Origin: Asterochloris sp. CNOR1
Taxonomy: Eukaryota; Chlorophyta; Trebouxiophyceae; Trebouxiales; Trebouxiaceae
Direction of reading: 5' to 3'
Length of the DNA: 64,000 bases
NCBI GenBank assembly: GCA_963969365.1
Contig: OZ017747.1
Span: forward strand, 3,472,001 to 3,536,000
Position numbers and translations under genes: made by a program. Under the pieces are notes generated by a model. That model did not search any database. It was not told the origin of the DNA and saw only the letters and a list, made by a program, of their open reading frames with translations. Positions within the stretch are counted from its first letter, which is position 1; the number at the start of each line of letters is the position of its first letter. This document shows positions 15,001 through 26,010 of this stretch, piece by piece.

Positions 15001-18000
15001 GAGCAGGTTGAGCGCGCCAATCAAGCGCAGAAGGAGTGGGAGGCCCAGCAGCAGCGCCTGTTTGCCCTGCATGGCCAGCAGGTGGGGCTGCTGTGGTCTG
15101 ATGGCTGTTGGGGAAGCAGCAGTGTCTTCTGCTGCAGTGATTGACCCTGCAAAAGTGGGGGGTGAGGCAGGCGCGCTGCTTTGTGGGCCGACGCATGCTG
15201 CTCTTGCCTCTTGCAGGTTGAGCCATGTGATGTTGCCTCCATGCTTTCTTGCAGGGCCTGTTGGACTACAGCCATATGGCCCGCGCAGCTCCACGCCCAC
15301 GCGGCCGCGGCCGTGGGGGCAGGGCTGCTGGCCGAGTTGTTGTGCGCACCATGCCAGAAGACCTGCCCGAGTACGAGTATGAGTTTGAGGATGAAGAGGA
15401 CGAAGATGAAGACGAGAGGCGCATCCAATATCAGGACGACAGCGAGGGGGATGCCGACATGGACGGGGACATGCTGGGGAGCGGCTCAGGCAGAAGTGAG
15501 TGCTGCTGGGGCCGGGTGCTAGCATCAGGTGGCATGCAGAAGCCCCGATGAGAGCTGGGCATGCAGTGGGGTTCTGGGCGCAGCTCTGGGGGAAGACAGC
15601 TGGAGGTGTCATTGGCAGATACACCTTATGTGTTACTGCACTGCTCATCGAGTAGGATGCTGACATGCATGGAAAAGCAGCATGCTTATCATTGCTGAGG
15701 TGGAGCTGAGTGACCAGCAAGCAGGCTATTAAATGAGCAGTGCACAGAGCAGACTCAGCTGCGGGGCTGTAGCAGAGTCCTTCAGGCTTCTGGGACCAGA
15801 GGACACCTGGCGAAGGCAGTCCTGATTGGGCTATAGGCTGGGGCTGTTTCTGCAAGCTGCATGGCGATTTCCGCTGTAAACATGCTTTTGCTTTGTTAGG
15901 AACCAGCCTTCCCATGTGAGCATGGACCGCACAGCGCAGCACACCACAGGGGAGCTGATGGCAGTCTGTGTGGTCTACTGATGCAGGCAGCCGCTATGGA
16001 AGGCAGATCATGCCTCTAAAGAGGCATTACGAGGACCCAGAAGCCCTGGCTGGTGGCAGAGAGGGTGACTTTGCACTCAGCCGGCTTCCAGAGGCTTGCA
16101 TGTCCCACCAGCTGATTCTTGTGGGCAGGCTTGCTGTGTGTGCAGCTTGGTTTAGTCTGCCACGCCGCTGACGTCTACAACTGCACAGCACTATGCGCGC
16201 ATGAGCATAGCCGCATTGCATTCAGGCTCGGCCTTGTGCTGCTGCTGCATCTGTGTTGGCACAACGCTGAGCTTTTTATGCAGGACTGGGAGGCTTGTCT
16301 CCAACCAAACGCCGTCGCACTGGCTTTGCCATGGGAGCCCCGCCCAACTACAGCTACAGCTCCCAGCAGCCCTTCAAGCAGCAGAGCCGGCCAGGTAGGT
16401 ATTGTTTGAAGTGTTGCCTTGTGCAGACACCAAGTGTCCTTCAAGATACAGAGTCAGCCAGGTGTGCTGGGCTGTGTCTGCTCTTTTGACAAACAACAAG
16501 CGCCCCTTAAGCAGCAGAGTTGGCCAGGTTGGTGCCCATGCCTCCTCACCTCCCGCAGGACAACAAAGACACCAGCTAATCAGTGTTCAAGCATGCCAAG
16601 CTCGTGCAAAGCTGAGGTTGTTGACGCAACCTGTTTGTTAGACTCACAGCCCTTGCTGCAGGGCTCCAGGCGCATCGGACTGCACAACCAGGTGTGCAAA
16701 GGCGGCAGGGCACTGGCAGTGCTGCGCAGAGCACTGCTACTGCCCCATTGGTGTGGCAGCCATGGGAGGTGAGCTTCCCAATGTGCCGTCACTTCAGAGA
16801 TGCAGACCCAGTACACAGCTTGTGCTGCCACTCAATGCTGCTCACGGGGTCCTAGGCAACTCGTCAGGCTGCGTACCATTGCTTGGGTTGTGTACTGCTT
16901 CATCTCCTGATCAAGGCCAGTCATGACGTGAGACCTGACCTGCACTGCATGATTTGCCTGCAGCCGTCAGCAGATTATGCCTGCTTAGTTTAGCAATCAG
17001 GTGTAGCTCAGCTCCTTGCTGCTGCCATACACTTTGTGCATGACATGCAGGCGCCCGAAGATTTGGTGCTGTGTGCTGTTGTCCGCCAGGCTGTGGCCAC
17101 ACAGCTGGGCATCGACATGCACCTGCCCATCGCCAATCACCCGCCTTCACGTGGGTACCAGCAGCAGGCAGCAGCCCAGCAAGCAGGGCCCCCCAGCGCC
17201 TTTGCTCCACCTGGCTCAGGCATCCCTGCCCCCTCAGTCGGCGCCTACGCACCTGGTCAGGCAGCAGCCGCGCAGTCACGGGGCATACTGGCGGGCGCCG
17301 TCCCGGCTGTTCCAGCTGTCCCGCCCCCTGGAGCTGCTGCTGCCTCTCAGGCGCCAGCACCCCCGCAGCCGTCGCAGATCAGCGGCCCCGCCCTGCCCCA
17401 CGGTCAGCAGCAGCCTGCGCTGGGCAGTGGTGCCCCAGGCCCGGGGCAAGCTTCAGCTGCACCAGCCGCTAGCCTGCCGCCGGGAAGTGCTCCTGCTGCG
17501 CCGCCAGGCCCTGCAGCGGCGGCACCGCGGCCCCCAGGCCGACCTGCTCCAGTCCTGCCAACCCATGCGTGGCAGGGCGACACACGGGCAGCTGTGCTGG
17601 ATGAGGTGGTGTGGCGGGTGGTCGCAGATGTGCTGGCTGCAGGCGCCACTGCCACAACTGTGGCCAATGCGCTGCAGCAGGGGCACCAGGTGGGTGTGCA
17701 CATGACACCAGATATGAGGCCTGCATGACACCACGCTGATTCTGCTGCAGCCCTGGGGTTGCTGCCTGCCTTGACTGTGGTCAATGTGCTGTGGAGGGGG
17801 GGGGGGACCAGGTGGGTGTGTCACATAATCGAGTCTGATGTTGCCTCTTGCTGGGATCTGGGCTTGATGGGAGCACATGTACACAGCCGCTGACAGTTTT
17901 GCCAATCCTGCTGCCCCGTCCCCAAATGCTGTGAGCATGCACCCTCTCATGGCAGCTTTGATGATCCTGGAAAGCTGCTGCGGCCTGCCAGCAAGCACGT

Positions 18001-21000
18001 CGATGAGCTCCCCTTCCTGCACACACCTCTCTCGACACAACAGCTCCTGCCCTGACTGCCAGTCCTGCTCCTGCCTGCAGAGGTCAAGGCGGACGCCAGC
18101 GGACTGCTGTGCCCGGTATGTGATGCTCCAGCGCGCACGGTCTGCTGCCAGCCTGCCCGCAGCAGTGGTGCTGCCTCGCCAGGGCAGCTACCCACACAAC
18201 CCCTACCAGCAGCAGCAGCAGATGGGGCAGCCCAGCCGGGCACCCCCCACCCCGGCACGCAGCGCGGACACTGCAGACCTGCAGAGGCAGCTGGGCGCGC
18301 TTGTGCGGGAGGCACCGGAGCTGCAGGCTCAGGTGGGCATGATGGCTGGCAGTGATCCACAGTAAAGTTGAGGGGTGCCTGCTGACTGGTGTACTACATG
18401 CTATCCAGCTTGATGGACCATCTTGAGGTTCCCTTGAGAAAGCTGCCCATCCTGACCGTCAGCTGGAGCAATCACCAGTGCTGTATTGCCACACCAAATG
18501 GGCTGGGGCATTGCAACCTGTCAGCATGCTTTACGACTGGCAGGCTGGTCCCTCGGATGGTGGTGCCTGGCCCCTTGGGACTGCTAGACCTCTGTGGACA
18601 TGGACAGCTATTGGCTGCCTGTGTCCACAGCCTCACTGTCACCGGTGCAGTCACACCAGCTGACACACGTGCTGCCTGGCCGGCAGGAGCTGCAGCAGGT
18701 GTTCCTGAGGTCGAGCGCCAGCATGGCCGCCGAGAACCCCCCGCCCCCTCGTGCGCCCGCCACCTACCACCACCAGATGCCAGGGCAGCCGCAGCTGCCA
18801 GCGCAGCCGGGCATGCCTCAGGCGGCTGGCCTCATGGCACCAGGGTATGCTCAGGGCCAGCCTGGAGGCCCAGTCGTCAATGTCGGGGGTCAGCAGATGG
18901 TGCAGGAGCTGCAGGCCATGGCTGCTGCCCAGGCTGCCTCTGCCGCAGCCGCTGCTGCAGCCAGCGCATCTGCCACAGCAGCCAGTGCCGCAGCTGCTGC
19001 TGCAGCGCCGCCTGCTGGGCCAGCAGGGGCAGCGTCAGAGGTGCCTGGCTCGGCAGCAGCAGGGATGCCGGGCTTGGTGGAGCCCGCTGGCGGTGCCAGT
19101 GGGTCTGTGGCCAAGGTCGAGCCACCGCTACCAGGCAGTGACGGCACGGTAGCTGCTGGTATGCCGACAGCTGTGGGAGGGCCTGCGCTCAGCGGCCCCG
19201 CTGCAGGCACTGCAGCGCAGCCTGTGCCCATATCGGGGGTGGTACTGGCCCTTTACCCGGCTGAGAAGGCCCCTGCTGCTGCTGACAGCAGCCCAAGCCC
19301 CTCTGGCATGTCCCTGCCGGCACAGGCTGCTGCACCAGCACCACCGTCTATCGCTGGTGCATCTGCTTCTGTGCAGCGAACAGGGCAGGCACACGCAGCA
19401 CCTCATGCCCCACATCCTTCAGCAGGAGCAGAGGTGGTATCAACAACCTATGTTCAGGCCAACGAGCTCCAGAATGTCGTGTCGCGACAGTGTGGGACGG
19501 GGGCACGCCCAATGCTGCAGCATGCTCCAATGGTGGCAGACGCCGCGCGGCGGGGGGGTGTGCAGGTGAGCCCTGCTAACCCATGGGTGTCTACTTCATG
19601 GTCATGCATCCATATCTAAAGCAAGGCGTGTCGCCGTTCTCATGCCGTGCTACCCTGCAAAAGCTTTCTTCTGCACCTCTGAGATTGCCTTCTAGTGGGC
19701 AGCCCCTCCTTGGCAGAGCTGATCGATGCAGGGTGGCCTTGTGCTGGGCAAGTGCTGGGTGACAAGGCCACTGGGTTCTCAAGTGTTGACCTGGCATGCA
19801 TTTGGACATGCCCTGCATCCTGCAATGGCCTTCCCCTGCCTTGCCAGTGAGCTCTGCAGCCGGTGCACCCTGCAAGGGCCTGCTTGAGCCAACTGAAGCC
19901 ACCCCCCAAACTGGTGGTCTGCAGACTGCGCGCAACGCATTGCTAGCCCTTCTCCAGCAGGCCAAGCAGCAGGCCAGACAGCAGGCTCAGCAGGCCACCA
20001 CCCCCCGCGGGGTGGCCTATGCCCTGCCCCCGCAGCAGCAGGCTGGAGGCTACCGCCCGCAGGTGAGCACCTTGCCACTGCACTCTGGTGTGACCCTGCC
20101 GTCACCCACTCACACAACTGCCAGCTGTCCTGCCCTGGTGGCAGTCCTGAACAGAGAAATGCTGCTCTGATGTAGTCCAGCAGCTGGAGGCCTGGCTTGT
20201 GCTGATGAGCCTGCCGGCATTTATTTTTCAAAACCAGCGTCATGAAGTAATAAACTTGACACCAACAAACTCTACCCCTGTCTCGCCATCAGTTGCGTGA
20301 CAACCAACCCTGTCAGATCCCCTGGCACTGACGCCTCTCACTCTGTGCAGGCTTACCCCCAGGCCAGGCTTGAGCAGCACTCTGGCGTGCGGCCCGTGTA
20401 CCATCAGCTGCCTGCTTCCGGGTATGCACCAGGCCCACCACAGCCGGCAGGGCCTGGCGGCCCCAGACCTGTGGCTGCACATCCCTGGCCTCCTGGCTCC
20501 CAGGTGACACTCTCCTGCACACAAGTCACACCCCGGGCAGTTGCAGCTGGCATGGGGGCTGCAGTGCACAGCCAGGATGCTGTGATGCACTTTGTGATTT
20601 TTTGGGCAGCTGCCTCTAGCTATCGTCAGAGGCCCCTTTCCCCGTCATGTGTGGCCTTCCAGAGGGTGGCCTGGCAAGGCAGGCGGACCCAGGTGTCCCA
20701 GCAGCAAGCTGATGCTGGGTCTTGATGGTGCAGTGGCCCGCCTCCCAAGGCGCGCGGCCTCAGCAGCAACCGGGGGCGCGCCCGCAGATACCCCTGCAGG
20801 TTGCGCTGCAGACGCTGCTCATGCGCCAACGGCAGCAGCCTCAAGGGCAGGGGCAGACGCAACAGCCTGGTCGCCCAGCTGGGGATCCTCAGGTGTGTGG
20901 CTCTGCAATTTAGAGCCCAGTTGTCTGCTCACCTTGGTGCAGAGCAAATGCTCTGCATCCCTTCCCCTGGCTCATGTGCCCTCGGCGGCTGTGACTAGCC

Positions 21001-21527
21001 TGCATCTGCCATTTGTACCACAGCCCCATTGTTGTGCAGGTATGTTCTGCTTGCACTCACCCCCCTGTTGCGTATAGCAGTGGGGTCAAGATGCAAGGAA
21101 GCAACTGCTCAGCATAAACTAGAGGACTTGCTGCAGGGCAAGGTGCCCCTGAGCTGCAAAACATGAATGAACATTGCTGACACCATGTTTACCTTGCCTG
21201 CTGCAGGCTCTCCAGCAGTGGTTTGGCCAGGCAGCCGCAGCTGCACAGGCTGCTGGGGGCGCGTCAGCCCCCCTGGCTTCCCTGCCCTTGCTGACTGTGC
21301 CCCAGCTACAGGCGCTGGCCTCCACTCCAGTAGCCCAGCAGGCGCTGCTTGCAGGGCTGGCTGCTGCAAACCCCCAGCAGCTGCCTATCAGTTCCCAGCA
21401 GCTGCCCATCACTTCCCAGCAGCAGATACAGATGCAGCAGCAGGCAGCGGGGGTACCCCGCCCTGCTGCTGCTGTGTACCAGTATCCCCCTGGCACAGCA
21501 CCGGCCCGCCCACCAGTCAGCAACTAA
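1..21527 (+). CDS. PIE1: SWR1/PIE1-type Snf2 chromatin-remodelling ATPase (5' end outside window)
   Basis: Catalytic subunit of the SWR1 complex, which exchanges H2A for H2A.Z in nucleosomes. The frame is open at base 1, so the HSA region lies upstream. Acidic exons (1-219, 508-640, 868-1014, 1394-1812, 2303-2558) carry two copies of an EAxMPxEQLxAxYG motif. ATPase exons: 3988-4092 ([17 protein letters not shown]), 4755-5012 (Walker A MGLGKT), 5556-5688 (DEAH), 6140-6285, 6450-6553, 7013-7136, 7584-7781. After the long insert typical of the SWR1 class, the second lobe follows at about 8360-8535, 8883-9047, 9521-9670, 10112-10270, 10809-10952 and 11519-11717 ([17 protein letters not shown]). 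The ATPase matches plant PIE1 almost residue for residue in these blocks. The tail has an acidic/RGG-like segment (15255-15497), then Gln/Ala/Pro-rich exons from 17051 to the TAA at 21525. [11 protein letters not shown] near 17051 might be a SANT remnant; I could not confirm a full SANT domain. Exon phases were checked to about 2818. Confidence 0.93.
508..2380 (+). other. Duplicated acidic EAxMPxEQLxAxYG motif in SWR1
   Basis: Two exons encode near-identical motifs: [18 protein letters not shown]-like residues in 508-640 and [16 protein letters not shown] in 2303-2380. Each follows an acidic run ([16 protein letters not shown] in exon 1; [20 protein letters not shown] near 1740-1800). Plant PIE1 proteins have similar acidic-plus-MPLExLL segments. 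By analogy with the yeast Swr1 N-terminal region these may contact H2A.Z-H2B; that role is inferred. Confidence 0.6.
4514..4810 (+). repeat. Three-copy intron/exon echo at the Walker A exon acceptor
   Basis: The functional acceptor and exon start (4743-4810, reading CAGATGGGTCTTGGCAAGAC) has two degraded upstream copies inside the preceding intron: 4643-4712 (CTGCAGGGTCTCGCCAAGAT and onward to CATGTGGCCTGCC) and 4514-4580 (CAGACGGTCTGGGCAAGAC and onward). The GGTCT anchors are at 4526, 4658 and 4758, giving spacings of 132 and 100 bp. Both copies keep a CAG before the copied exon start, so they look like decoy acceptors. Confidence 0.8.
6911..7043 (+). repeat. Two-copy echo at an SWR1 acceptor
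   Basis: Intron segment 6911-6943 (GCAGGTGCTGCCTAGCAAGC then GGCAGCGCTTCTG) copies the real acceptor and exon start at 7009-7043 (GCAGGTGCCGCCTGAGCAAG then CGGCAGCGCACTCTG). Spacing is 98 bp. The downstream copy is the one in frame with the [14 protein letters not shown] block. Confidence 0.8.
8834..9540 (+). repeat. Two further acceptor echoes in SWR1
   Basis: At 8837 and 8895 the string TTGCACCCTGTG is followed by a related CACAGGAT-containing stretch (58 bp apart); the second copy is coding ([14 protein letters not shown]). At 9341-9430 and 9452-9540 an approximately 90-bp unit repeats with 110-111 bp spacing (CTGACAACAG, then TCACCTGCTGGTG, then CCAG); its second copy leads into the exon encoding [19 protein letters not shown]. 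Confidence 0.7.
14371..14545 (+). repeat. Donor-side echo in SWR1
   Basis: The exon end with donor (GCATCCAGGAGGAGCAGGTG at 14381) and the following intron text CCTGGGCGCTG (14421) recur at 14485 (GCATCCAGGAGAAGCAGG) and 14521 (CCTGGGCGCTG). Spacings are 104 and 100 bp. The copied donor has decayed from CAGGTG to CAGGCG. Confidence 0.7.
16368..16534 (+). repeat. Three tandem copies of a splice donor, period about 67 bp
   Basis: Copies begin CCTTCAAG or CCTTAAG at 16371, 16438 and 16504, each running through a CAGAG(T/C)xxGCCAGGT-type donor. The first copy is the exon end encoding [11 protein letters not shown]. The inter-copy text also aligns loosely, so this is a decayed 66-67 bp tandem repeat that starts in the exon and continues in the intron. 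Confidence 0.85.
17649..17824 (+). repeat. Two-copy donor echo plus an 11-G run
   Basis: The coding copy 17649-17705 (ending CACCAGGTGGGTGTG with the real donor) recurs at 17766-17824, again ending ACCAGGTGGGTGTG. Shared blocks include ACTGTGG, CAATG and GCTG. Spacing is 117 bp. The second copy carries an unbroken run of 11 G at 17796-17806. Confidence 0.85.
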
Positions 21528-21639
21528 CTCACCCCTCTGATTTCATGCATTGAATTGAGCAGCATGTGCCGGCCTCCCTTGAATTGCTTGCCATGCTGAA
21601 GCCTCCTCCTGCAACCATGTCCTGATGAAGTGCATCTGC

Positions 21640-21644
21640 TGTAA
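21640..21644 (+). terminator. Candidate TGTAA poly(A) signal after SWR1
   Basis: TGTAA lies about 113 bases past the SWR1 stop. TGTAA is the usual polyadenylation signal of Chlamydomonas-type green algae. A five-base match is weak evidence on its own. Confidence 0.35.
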
Positions 21645-21779
21645 CAGCCTCATGCACCGCAGCCAAGCGTCAGGCAAGTCAGGCAGTATTCTAGTCAATG
21701 GCCCCATCATCACTGATCACCAGCTTGCTGTTGAGGCCAGGGGAGAACAGGGTGAAGTGCTGCAGGGCTGATGACATCA

Positions 21780-24700
21780 TCAGCTGAGCAGCTGCGCTTG
21801 GAGCTCCTTGCGCAGCTCCTGGCTGTCGACGTGCTCAGGATAGGCCTCCAGAGCCTTGGTGACCTGCTTGAACGCCTGCTCCACATTGCCTTCCCGGCTG
21901 GCCAGCAGGGCGCCATTGTACCAGGGCTCATAGGCATGCTCTGCAAGCTGCTGGGCCTTGGCGTAGTGCCCCATGGCTGCACCTTTGTTGCCTGCCCGCA
22001 CTTCCAACACACCCAGGTTGGTGTGTGCCTCTGCATGGCTGCTGTTGATGGCCACGGCCACCTTAAACGCCTGGCTAGCCAGCCCCAGGTCTGCAATGCC
22101 TGCAGGAGTGCCAGTGCATAACGCTGAGGGTTCACGCCGGTAGACTTACCAGCGATGTTGGGCGACACGTCAGCAAGCAGTGTCAGCTGTACACCCGACA
22201 CAGCATGACAGCTGTGCAAGTGCACAACCCAGACATGGTGCTGGACCTTCACCTAGCTTTGGTCTGACCATGACTGTGTCTGATACTCAGGCAATAATGT
22301 GTTGGACATATCTTGCTGTTTGATGTCACAGCCACGTGGATGCAGCCTCACCAAGGGCAACCTGGCCAATGTTGTACCACACGTCTGCCATGCTGGCGTC
22401 GTCTGCGAGCCTGAAGGCTCGCTCAAAGCAGCCCAGAGCCATGTCATACTGGGAGGCATGGAAGCAACATAGCCCCAGGTTGTTCCACAGCTCTGCACTG
22501 TTCACGCCTGCAGGGCAGCTTCTGACCACTTCCTGCCCAAACTGATGGCTACACCAGTCGTTAAGAGCTCACTGCAGCAGGGCCTTGGCCGCAGAGCAGA
22601 GGGTGCAGCAGTGGCCAGCTGCTAGGCGGCCAGACTGCAGGGTAGCCATCTGCATCTGGCTTCAGTGGGCCAGCGTTGGTGTAGGGGTCCACACAACAAA
22701 GATGCTGCTGCAATGCACTGCTGATCAGGCTTACAGCTGCCCAGCTTCAGGGTCAGACACTAAGCCCTCACCCATCTGCAGCAGTCGCCGGAAGTAGCGC
22801 AGTCCGACCTCTGGCTGGTCAGTGTAGAAGTGGAAGCTGCCCAGGCATGCTGTGGCCTCCACATTGCTGCTGTCCAGCTGCAGCACCTGCAAGCCAGGGG
22901 CACAGCGTCAGCACCATCAGCCAGCCTACAGGCACAGCCTGTAGCTGCCATGCAAGCCAAAGTACATGATGACAATGCTTTGGGCACAGTGCACATGTGT
23001 TTTAAGATATCCTTGCTGCACACCAGTGCAGATGTCTCCACCTCTTGATGAGTATGGGGTGTCGGCAGGTCATGCCTGGACCTCAGCAGAGTGCTGGGAG
23101 GTCGCTAAGCTGCTGCACGGGCTGCTCACCTTCTTGTAGAGCTCAACTCCCCTCTCAGCTTCATTGAGGGCATCGCAGATGCGGGCCTGCCCCAGCAGAG
23201 GAGCAATCTCGCTGGGCAGCTGCTCTGCAGCCCTGCTGAACGCATCCAGGGCTGCATTTGGCTGGTCCATGCGCAGATGCACCTGTAGCAGAGGCAGGCA
23301 GGGGTCACCAGTCGGCACCTGTCGTCGTGTCTGGCGGGCTGACACTTTCAGATCTTTGGACACAGCGCCTGAAGAGCGCCAAGCCAAGCATATTGCATCG
23401 ATGAAGCTGCTGGCCTCGCTGACGCAGCCACGATTGCAAGGCCTTCCCAGTATGTGCTGTCGCGCTTCGCCATGGCTGAATGCTGGGGAGGTGACATGGC
23501 GGCCAACAATGAGGCATGGGCTGCACTTAGGCACAGATGCAGCAGGCAACAATGCAGGCGCTCCCAGTCAAGGCTGCTGTGCGCTTGCCTTGGAGAGCTC
23601 AAGTACTGTGTTGGTGACCATGGCAGCCTTCATGGAGCTGCGAAACTGCTGGTCTGCCTCCCGCAGCAGGCCCAGCTGGTAGTAGCACTTGCCCAGACGA
23701 GCCTTCCACCACCAGTCCTGCAAGGGGACTCCAGTGAGGGCATTGCGCGACTGAGCTGCTAGCACCAATGCCACCCCTTGCGAGCAGCAGGCTCAGCTGA
23801 TTGTGAGGCGGAGCTTCCACAGCCAGTCCTGCAAAACTAAGTTGAAGAGCCCAGCATTGGCAAGACGTGAGAGTGCTGTCGGCAGAGGGGCTGCCACACA
23901 CAGGCAGCTGGACAGGTTGCCTGGCTATGCGACCGCTTTCACCTGCCCTGCAGCTCTCTTTGCATCACCACTGGTACTCTTGTATGGTTAAGCTTCGTCA
24001 AGGTACATGTTGCCTCAAACTAAGAGCCCCACAAAATGCTCAGCAAGGCACGCACTGGCAGCCAGCTGGGGTAGGCCATCGCTTGCTCCATGTCTGAGGA
24101 TCATTGTCGTTCAGCCCACAGGCAGTATACACCATCAAGATTGATCTGGCAAAGTTCACAAATCACTTACTAGCATGCAGGAGATGGCTGCTGGGTCACA
24201 CACAGCCGCACCTGCGACCCATTGCACAAGGATGCACCCTGGACCCGCAGCATCTCACAACATGTGGAAACGGCCCAACACATCCCTCAAGACCGATTGC
24301 CTGGTGGCCTGGGCACAACTGTGGTGAAGGGCCTCACCAGGACACTTCAGGTGGACCCAGCCCTCCCCACCTCAAAGTTGGTGGCCTTGGTGGCATGCGC
24401 ACACAGCTCCAGCGCCTTCCTGGGGTTGTGGTCGTGGTACAGGATGTAGTCGCACAGCACGCGCGCCAGGCTGGGGCGCCCCGCATACCTGCGCAGGTCC
24501 AGGCGGTCCACACCGATGAAGGGGCCACTGTTGTCGCCCAGGAGGGAGGCTGTGCCCAGACGCATGAATCTGCAGGCAGGAGGGAGACTGTTGGAGTTGC
24601 TCAGGCCCTGGGGATGCCATGCCCAGGCACACATACATGCGCACAGCGTAACAGCTGTGCTACATGACAGACAAGGCCTGCATGGCTGCAGGCCGCAGAC

Positions 24701-25903
24701 GGCAGGCAATGCCGGGGCAGCCCAAGGGCACCCTTGATGAGGACTGAATGTGATGGCAGGTACGGCTCTGCGTGGCGCCTGGCCGGCGGCTCATGCAGCC
24801 TGGGTGAAGAGCGGGTACCCCAGTGAGTGCGTGGTAGAGCGCCAGCTGAGGTTCTGGCCCAGGCACCCGCGCACCTGCCTCCAGAGGTGACTGGCCGGGA
24901 GGTGCCTGGGCGCCCCCCCTGGAAGGCTGCCTCCACGCCGCCAGTGCCAGGGTGGGTGCTGCCAGTCCCCGGGCGCGCAAAACCTGTCAGGGGGCGCCCC
25001 GCCCCCGTCATGGGCCGTGTCGCAGGGCTGATGCCGCCCTGCAGACATGGGGCTCTAGTGAGCAGGTCTGTGCACAGCATGTGCCCCAGACCCAGCATGG
25101 AGCCGCACACAGCCTGTCAGCATGCGCCTGTCCCCATCATTGGCGATGTAGCAGTGCTGATGCCACCCGGCAGACGTGTGCTGCAGAAGTGTCTGATGCC
25201 CCGTTGAGCGCCGTGTCAGCGTCCCCACCCTGTGTTCTCCCAGCCTGCTTCTGCACTACTGCTTGTCTGCTGCGTGAAGCATGTCTGCGAGTGCCTGCTG
25301 CCCCGACTGCGTGTTTCCCAGACTCAAGCTCAGGCAGCAGCAGCCTCTGATGTGCTGCCTGCTGTGACGATGCCACCTGTGCCCCAGCATTGGACGCCTC
25401 TGCAACAGCAGCAGCGGGCAGAATGCATGCAGGCACAAGGGGCTCACCGCGCCTTGCGCACTGGTTTTGGGCCGTTTCAGAGATGTGCCTGGACGGGCCA
25501 CTGCAGCCGTGGCATTGTCATCCATGAGCAAGTCAGCAACCCCCTGCAGAAGGAGAGGAGACCTGACCGACATTCACCAGCTGCCTTCACACAAAGTCTT
25601 CCGCTCAAGCCTTCAAGTCTTTTGCTGCGAAGCCTGACCTCTTCTTCAACCTCTGTGTCATCAATCCAATCTTGCAGGGTCAGCGCACGGGTCTTCAGGT
25701 ACCACACAGCCTGCGAGCATCGCTCCAGAGATGCAGTATGCACTTCTGAGCTGTGTTCTCAGAGGCAGCAGAGCATGCTCCACCTGGTCATAGGGGTGTT
25801 TGGCCAGCAGCTCGCTGCACAGCTTGATGCACTCCTCATATCGCTGACATCTCAGATGATTCTGGGCCTGCCACACTGGATCCAGGCCTGCTAGGACTGC
25901 CAT
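21780..25903 (-). CDS. BBS8: BBS8/TTC8, TPR subunit of the BBSome
   Basis: BBSome subunit that helps sort membrane proteins in cilia. The ATG at 25903 opens a helix-rich segment (RRYEE-type TPR, ELLAKHPYDQ), then WYLKTRALTLQDWIDDTEVE and RPGTSLKRPKTSAQ. The TTC8 hallmark follows: repeated RPxTG motifs (TRPMTGAGRPLTGFARPGTG near 24950-25045) and RFMRLGTASLL with DNSGPFIGVDRLDLRRYAGR near 24460-24560. TPRs continue with DWWWKARLGKCYYQLGLL (about 23690-23720), HLRMDQPNAALDAFSRAAEQ, FHFYTDQPEVGLRYFRRLLQ, ELWNNLGLCCFHASQYDMAL and, last, SHAEAHTNLGVLEVRAGN to the TGA at 21780-21782. The order and motifs match human TTC8 from end to end. It converges on SWR1 (252-bp gap) and diverges from the SURP/CID gene with a 107-bp gap. 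Exon edges in the RPxTG part are approximate. Confidence 0.92.
23667..23838 (-). repeat. Acceptor echo in BBS8
   Basis: On the + strand, 23667-23725 (AGCAGGCCCAGCTGGTAGT, then CTTCCACCACCAGTCCTGCA) recurs at 23780-23838 (AGCAGGCTCAGCTGATTGT, then CTTCCACAGCCAGTCCTGCA). Spacing is about 112-114 bp. In gene orientation this copies the acceptor and first codons of the DWWWKARLGKCYYQ exon into the preceding intron. Confidence 0.75.
24980..25320 (-). repeat. Two- or three-copy echo around the RPxTG exon of BBS8
   Basis: The coding and acceptor segment near 24983-25050 (CAGGGCTGATGCCGCCCTGC at 25023) recurs at 25112-25180 (CAGTGCTGATGCCACCCGGC at 25152), spacing 129 bp. A more decayed third copy may start near 25288. 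The copies lie upstream of the exon in gene orientation. Confidence 0.65.
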
Positions 25904-26010
25904 GGCACCTCCCTCACATCATCTTTTGGTTGGCCATGCGCTTAAGTATCTGACATGTGGAGTCTGTGCTGGTCAAATGCATTGACCTGTGTGATCTGTG
26001 CCCAGAAAGC
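25904..26010. promoter_or_regulatory. Short divergent promoter, BBS8 / SURP-CID gene
   Basis: Only 107 bp separate the BBS8 ATG (minus strand) from the most likely ATG of the SURP-CID gene. Both 5' UTRs and core promoters must share or overlap this stretch unless transcription starts inside the neighbouring gene. I see no recognisable motif in it. Confidence 0.5.

Noticed and set aside
14851-15942. 363-codon minus-strand open frame
   Set aside because: It runs across several confirmed SWR1 exons and introns on the other strand, with cysteine- and histidine-rich, motif-free translation.
17796-17806. Eleven-G homopolymer
   Set aside because: Intronic; most likely slippage or an assembly-sensitive run inside the echo copy rather than a separate element.
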